Below are positions 15,287 through 18,698 of a stretch of 18,698 nt of DNA, piece after piece. Numbering within the stretch: the first letter of the stretch is position 1; each line of letters starts with the position of its first letter. The stretch comes from Candidatus Omnitrophota bacterium (GTDB lineage: Bacteria > Omnitrophota > Gorgyraeia > Zapsychrales > JANLHA01): NCBI GenBank assembly GCA_023247815.1, contig JAHFFS010000008.1, positions 1-18,698 of the forward strand, read 5' to 3'. Under the pieces are notes generated by a model. The model made no database searches. It saw only the letters and a list, made by a program, of their open reading frames with translations, and had not been told where the DNA came from. A program made the translations under genes and the position numbers.

Positions 15287-16918
15287 ATGATGAATTTCAT
15301 TTGCGCGAAAGAGCAAACCAAGATGCGTTTACCGTTCAATATTTATTCGATTGAAGACATCGATCAATGGCGTAAGGATTTTGTTTATCCGCTTTCCATG
15401 AAAGTCGGCGAAGATCTGGAATTGAGGATAACCGATTTTTTGATTAAGGGGTGCCGGGAGTTACAAGGTTTTTCGCAAACGCTCTACCGTATTGCCAGCA
15501 AGCAGATTTATGTTGAGACCTATGATTTGCTGATGAAATGGCTCATGGCCGAGTCGATGCGGTCGCGAATGGATACTGAATATATTTTCACGAATCACCG
15601 CTGCCCGGAAGATGTTGTCTTAAACAGCCGCTCAGCAACTTATGATTTTTATCTCGGTTGTGAAGATATCCGATTTCTAAATTACAATCTTTCTTATGAC
15701 AATGTTGATTTTGCGCGGTTGTACAACTCCGGGACAGGTCTTTCAAAAGCACTGAAAAGATTTAAGACTTTTTTGCGAATCGCGGGAAAAGGCCTGCGTC
15801 AGAACGCAAGTGAGTTCGTGATTCACCCCAATGAGTGTACGCTCAGATTTATTCAACAATATTTGAAGAGCGTGCCTGAGCAGCTCTATGTCAGAGAAGT
15901 TTTTCATCGAGATCGCTCGCGATTTAAGGATGTGAAAGTCCCGTCTGACATTGGATTATTTGTCGAAGACTTGAAAGGCCTTGTCCGGAATGTTTACCGA
16001 GAGTTGAGTGGAAAGGCCTTGTCACAAAAAATGTTGGAAAATTACGGTCAGGGGATCATAGGTCATTTTAAGATGATCACTTTTGATTATCAGCAGGCGG
16101 TCGAATATCTGCAGGCGTTCAAGAATCCGGGAAATCTTTATACAGGAACGGGAGGGAACTATTTTACTCGGGTTGTCAGTGAGGCGTTTCGGGCGCGTAA
16201 GGCAAAGGTTTACGGGTTCCCGCATGGGGGAGGATTATGTCATTTGGTAACGCCCTCATTAACTTTTGCTGAGTTTGCGACGTGCGATGTTTTTATGTGT
16301 CTAGCGAAGATGGAAAAATCAGAATATCTGGAGCATAATCGTTTCATCAACACGATTGATTTTCATTTCGTCGATGATCTCGCTCAATCTAAGCTCTGTC
16401 CCGGTAATGAGAAATCAGTTAAAGGATCACATCTTGCTCTCAGTCGAATTTCGACAATCATGTATGTGGTTACGGGTTTCGACTATGACCGATTTGTCTA
16501 CGGTGGCCCGGGAGAAATTCGGCATTTGCATACACAGATGCAGATCATTGATTTTTTGTTAAAATTTGACCGGCGGATCATTTTTAAGAATCGACCTAAG
16601 ACCCGATATTTAGGCCGGAATTTTAATCATTTCGGTTACTATCAAAATCGTTTAGAATATACGATTGATCCATTTTCAAAGGTCAGGGATCAGGCGGATT
16701 TATTCGTTTTTGAAGCGGTTGATTCCTCGGCGCTGCATGAAGCCATGATGCAGACCAAGACACCGATCATCCTTTTTTATCGGGGTTACCCGCGGATGAC
16801 AGAACTTTTCCAACAGTTGGTTGCCAAGAGGTGCTATGTCGTAGAGCTTGTTGAAGATGATTTCAATCGTCTAACCTTTGTTGAAAAAAATGTGAAGGAT
16901 TTGTTTCATGATCAATGA
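15287..16918 (+). CDS. Protein of unknown family, possibly a GT-B-type glycosyltransferase
   Basis: I do not recognise this 543-residue protein. The frame is open from 15104, but that part overlaps the end of the glycosyltransferase gene in another frame, so ATG 15287 (or 15290, 15323) is the sensible start; no ribosome site decides. Suggestive features are VYGFPHGGG around residues 309-316, a C-terminal half with a Rossmann-like alternation, KNRPKTRY, and DPFSKVRDQADLFVFEAV followed by SSALHEAMMQTKTPIILF (about 461-497). That last stretch resembles the donor-binding end of GT-B transferases where a Ser/Thr patch is followed by an EAL/P segment. There is no transmembrane segment or signal peptide. 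Position between GT2 and methyltransferase genes fits a transferase for the modified nonulosonate. Function remains inferred. Confidence 0.6.
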   Translation: MMNFICAKEQTKMRLPFNIYSIEDIDQWRKDFVYPLSMKVGEDLELRITDFLIKGCRELQGFSQTLYRIASKQIYVETYDLLMKWLMAESMRSRMDTEYIFTNHRCPEDVVLNSRSATYDFYLGCEDIRFLNYNLSYDNVDFARLYNSGTGLSKALKRFKTFLRIAGKGLRQNASEFVIHPNECTLRFIQQYLKSVPEQLYVREVFHRDRSRFKDVKVPSDIGLFVEDLKGLVRNVYRELSGKALSQKMLENYGQGIIGHFKMITFDYQQAVEYLQAFKNPGNLYTGTGGNYFTRVVSEAFRARKAKVYGFPHGGGLCHLVTPSLTFAEFATCDVFMCLAKMEKSEYLEHNRFINTIDFHFVDDLAQSKLCPGNEKSVKGSHLALSRISTIMYVVTGFDYDRFVYGGPGEIRHLHTQMQIIDFLLKFDRRIIFKNRPKTRYLGRNFNHFGYYQNRLEYTIDPFSKVRDQADLFVFEAVDSSALHEAMMQTKTPIILFYRGYPRMTELFQQLVAKRCYVVELVEDDFNRLTFVEKNVKDLFHDQ

Positions 16919-17750
16919 TTTGGAAGTCAGATTGCCCCATAAGGAATGGCAGAAATTCATTTTAGAGAATGAAGGTGCTGAGATCGCTTTAAAACCCTTT
17001 GTTCGACTAGAAGGGCCCAAGGTTGTCATTCATTTGCAGCAAATCTTAGACCAAAAGGTTGTGATGGATCAAAGAGTGATGGATCGTCTTTATGGATATG
17101 CCCTTAACTTAAGGGAGGAGCGATTTTTAAGTTATTTTTATCAGCTCAAAGAGGTCTTGGCTTTGCCAAGGTCGCGATGCCAGTCGATCCTTGAGATTGG
17201 CCGCGGGCTAGGGGTCTTTCAAGCGTTGGCGAAGAATTTTCAATACAAAGTGACCGCTTTGGATTTGGACCGCAAGACGGCGCCGGATGTTTTAGCGGAT
17301 ATTAGAAAACTTCCTTTTAAAGAAAATTCTTTTGATATGGTTTGTGCTTTTGAAGTATTGGAGCATTTGCCTTATGATCAATTTCGGGTTGTGATCGAGG
17401 GAATGGCGAAATGCGCTCGGAATTATCTCTTTTTAAGTTTACCGGCGAGGGTCAATGATGTTTTTTGGCAGGTGCGCTTTAGAGGTTTGCAGCGATTTTT
17501 AAAATCATTTTCATTTGAAATGCAGATATTCAAAACCCTGCCGCTACGCAGCAAGGACATTGACGTGAATCCATTAACCGCTCGTGAAGATCGTCATAAC
17601 CCACATTATTGGGAAGTCAATCGCCGCTCTTATCCCAAGCAGCGGATATGGACTGATCTACGAGAATGTGGCCTTGAGATCTTAAAAGAATTTCATAACC
17701 CTCATTATTCGTTTCACTATTTTATCCTTTGTCAGGTGCCATCAAAATGA
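16908..17750 (+). CDS. SAM-dependent class I methyltransferase
   Basis: A class I methyltransferase of 280 residues. Motif I is LEIGRGLG (95-102), a SAM-binding E-x-G-x-G-x-G form in which Arg stands at a position often held by Cys, Pro or Ala. VTALDLD is motif II, and FDMVCAFEVLEHLPYDQF is the typical post-II segment of type 11 methyltransferases. An N-terminal helical part of about 85 residues precedes the fold. The start overlaps the upstream gene by 11 bases, with AAGGA at 16895-16899, 8 bases upstream. The acceptor is unknown; O- or N-methylation of a sugar is the natural inference. In C. jejuni a ptmH methyltransferase adds a methyl to the acetamidino group of legionaminic acid, so that role is possible but not shown. 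Confidence 0.82.
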   Translation: MINDLEVRLPHKEWQKFILENEGAEIALKPFVRLEGPKVVIHLQQILDQKVVMDQRVMDRLYGYALNLREERFLSYFYQLKEVLALPRSRCQSILEIGRGLGVFQALAKNFQYKVTALDLDRKTAPDVLADIRKLPFKENSFDMVCAFEVLEHLPYDQFRVVIEGMAKCARNYLFLSLPARVNDVFWQVRFRGLQRFLKSFSFEMQIFKTLPLRSKDIDVNPLTAREDRHNPHYWEVNRRSYPKQRIWTDLRECGLEILKEFHNPHYSFHYFILCQVPSK

Positions 17751-18698
17751 AACAATCCTTCTTAAAAACACTGCAGATTTATTTTCGGCTTTTTTACAGT
17801 TACGTTGGACGACGATTGTATTTTTTGTGTTTTGTCATTTTTTTATCCGGTTTATTTGAGGGCTTGGGGATATCGCTGCTTTTGCCCTTATTGAATGTGG
17901 GACAGCCGTTGGCAGAACAGGACACCTATTCTCAAAAGATTTACGCGTTTTTTCAGCAATGGCACATAGAACCTTCGTTATATTTGATGCTCTTTTTGTT
18001 GTTCATCGCCGTCCTTTTAAAGCAGCTTTTTTTTCTCTGGCAGGGAATTATCAGTGCTGATATCACCACGGGATTAACAAAAAGATTGCGAATTCAGTTT
18101 TGTCAGAAATACGCGGACATGACGTATCGCCACTATGTGGGGTCAAGCATTGGGTATTTGAACAATGTGGTCACGACGGAGGTGGAGCGGGGGATATTCG
18201 GTTTCAGTAAATTTGTGGATATGATTGTTGTTGCTGCTTACATCTTGGTCTATTTCGCGGCGACGCTGTTGATCAATTGGACTATGGCGCTTTTTGCTTT
18301 TCTTGTATTTTTCCTTTTAGTGGTTCCTTTGCGTTCGTTGTCGACTCAGGCGCAGACTTTCTCAAGAAAAGTCTCACAGAAGAATGCGCAGATCCAATCG
18401 TTGCTCCTCCAGATCATTTACTATTTCAAGTATCTGAAAGCTACCAACCGGTTTGGCAAGCTCAATGGTCAGCTGAAAGGCCAAATTGAAGAGCTGCGGC
18501 AATATCAATTCAAAGAAACGATCTTGCGTTTCATCCCCCCAGCGATTTTAGAGCCGAGTGCCGTCATCTTTTTATCTTTGTTGATCATTTATCAGGTGGT
18601 TTACCGCGGTCATCCCATGAGCGAGGTTCTGATTCTCATTCTCTTTTTTTATAAATCTTTTCAAAGATTGTTTGGGCTTCGTGCCGAATGGCAAAAAT
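17747..18698 (+). CDS. ABC exporter, membrane-domain part, 3'-truncated by window edge
   Basis: The frame opens at ATG 17747, overlapping the methyltransferase stop by four bases, and runs to the end of the window (317 codons) with no stop. It is an ABC-exporter transmembrane region: hydrophobic segments at about 26-48 (FLCFVIFLSGLFEGLGISLL), 80-100 (LYLMLFLLFIAVLL), 150-215 (a pair including YILVYFAATLLI) and 275-300 (VIFLSLLIIYQVV). EGLGISLLLPLL is a recurring start in sugar-flipping exporters such as PglK and MsbA relatives. The nucleotide-binding domain must lie beyond the window. The likely role is moving a lipid-linked glycan across the inner membrane; a peptide exporter cannot be excluded. 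Confidence 0.85.
   Translation, partial: MKQSFLKTLQIYFRLFYSYVGRRLYFLCFVIFLSGLFEGLGISLLLPLLNVGQPLAEQDTYSQKIYAFFQQWHIEPSLYLMLFLLFIAVLLKQLFFLWQGIISADITTGLTKRLRIQFCQKYADMTYRHYVGSSIGYLNNVVTTEVERGIFGFSKFVDMIVVAAYILVYFAATLLINWTMALFAFLVFFLLVVPLRSLSTQAQTFSRKVSQKNAQIQSLLLQIIYYFKYLKATNRFGKLNGQLKGQIEELRQYQFKETILRFIPPAILEPSAVIFLSLLIIYQVVYRGHPMSEVLILILFFYKSFQRLFGLRAEWQK

Noticed and set aside
18277..18489. Separate 70-codon + strand open frame near the right end
   Set aside because: It is out of frame inside the ABC exporter, whose frame is open and rich in membrane segments across the same bases.

Overview
The window is an almost gap-free run of 19 protein-coding genes, all on the + strand, that reads as one surface-polysaccharide or glycoprotein-glycan locus. 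Its core is a sialic-acid-like (nonulosonic acid) pathway, most like legionaminic acid. Most neighbouring genes overlap by 4 to 28 bases or sit within a few bases of each other, so long polycistronic transcripts are likely. The only real intergenic gap is 13354-13500 (147 bases, AT-rich, possible promoter). No stretch above 300 bases lacks a gene. I saw no tRNA, rRNA, CRISPR array, insertion sequence or clear rho-independent terminator. The two edge genes are cut by the window.

Layout. (1) 2-1438: the end of a NeuD/PglD-type acyltransferase and a NeuB/LegI-type synthase. (2) 1447-5206: an extra cassette of a short-chain epimerase/reductase, a DegT-family PLP aminotransferase, an ATP-grasp ligase and a HAD phosphatase. 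(3) 5213-10556: NeuC/LegG-type hydrolysing 2-epimerase, PIG-L deacetylase, PtmE-type CBS-nucleotidyltransferase, Gfo/Idh/MocA oxidoreductase, NeuA/LegF-type CMP transferase and a PtmA-like SDR. Leaving out PIG-L, this order matches, from memory, the neuC2-ptmE-ptmF-ptmB-ptmA order of the Campylobacter jejuni flagellin-glycosylation island. (4) 10568-13353: HisF-like, HisH-like and PseA/PtmG/WbpG-like amidotransferase, the triad that converts an N-acetyl group into an acetamidino group. (5) 13501-18698: radical SAM enzyme, GT2 glycosyltransferase, a 543-residue protein of unknown family, a SAM methyltransferase, and the membrane half of an ABC exporter.

Reading as a system: PtmE activates a glucosamine precursor, and a 4,6-dehydratase (not seen here, probably upstream), an aminotransferase and the NeuD-type acyltransferase build a diamino sugar. 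NeuC releases it from the nucleotide, NeuB condenses it with PEP, and NeuA makes the CMP sugar. The HisF/HisH/PseA-like triad probably adds an amidine. The extra cassette, PIG-L, radical SAM and methyltransferase genes suggest further decoration. The glycosyltransferase and the 543-residue protein probably assemble the glycan, and the ABC exporter probably flips or exports it.

Organism: a bacterium of moderate GC, probably with a Gram-negative-type envelope. The sequence alone does not fix the phylum. The gene order recalls Campylobacterota, but base composition and the extra genes do not look like Campylobacter; an uncultured lineage is plausible. This is inference.
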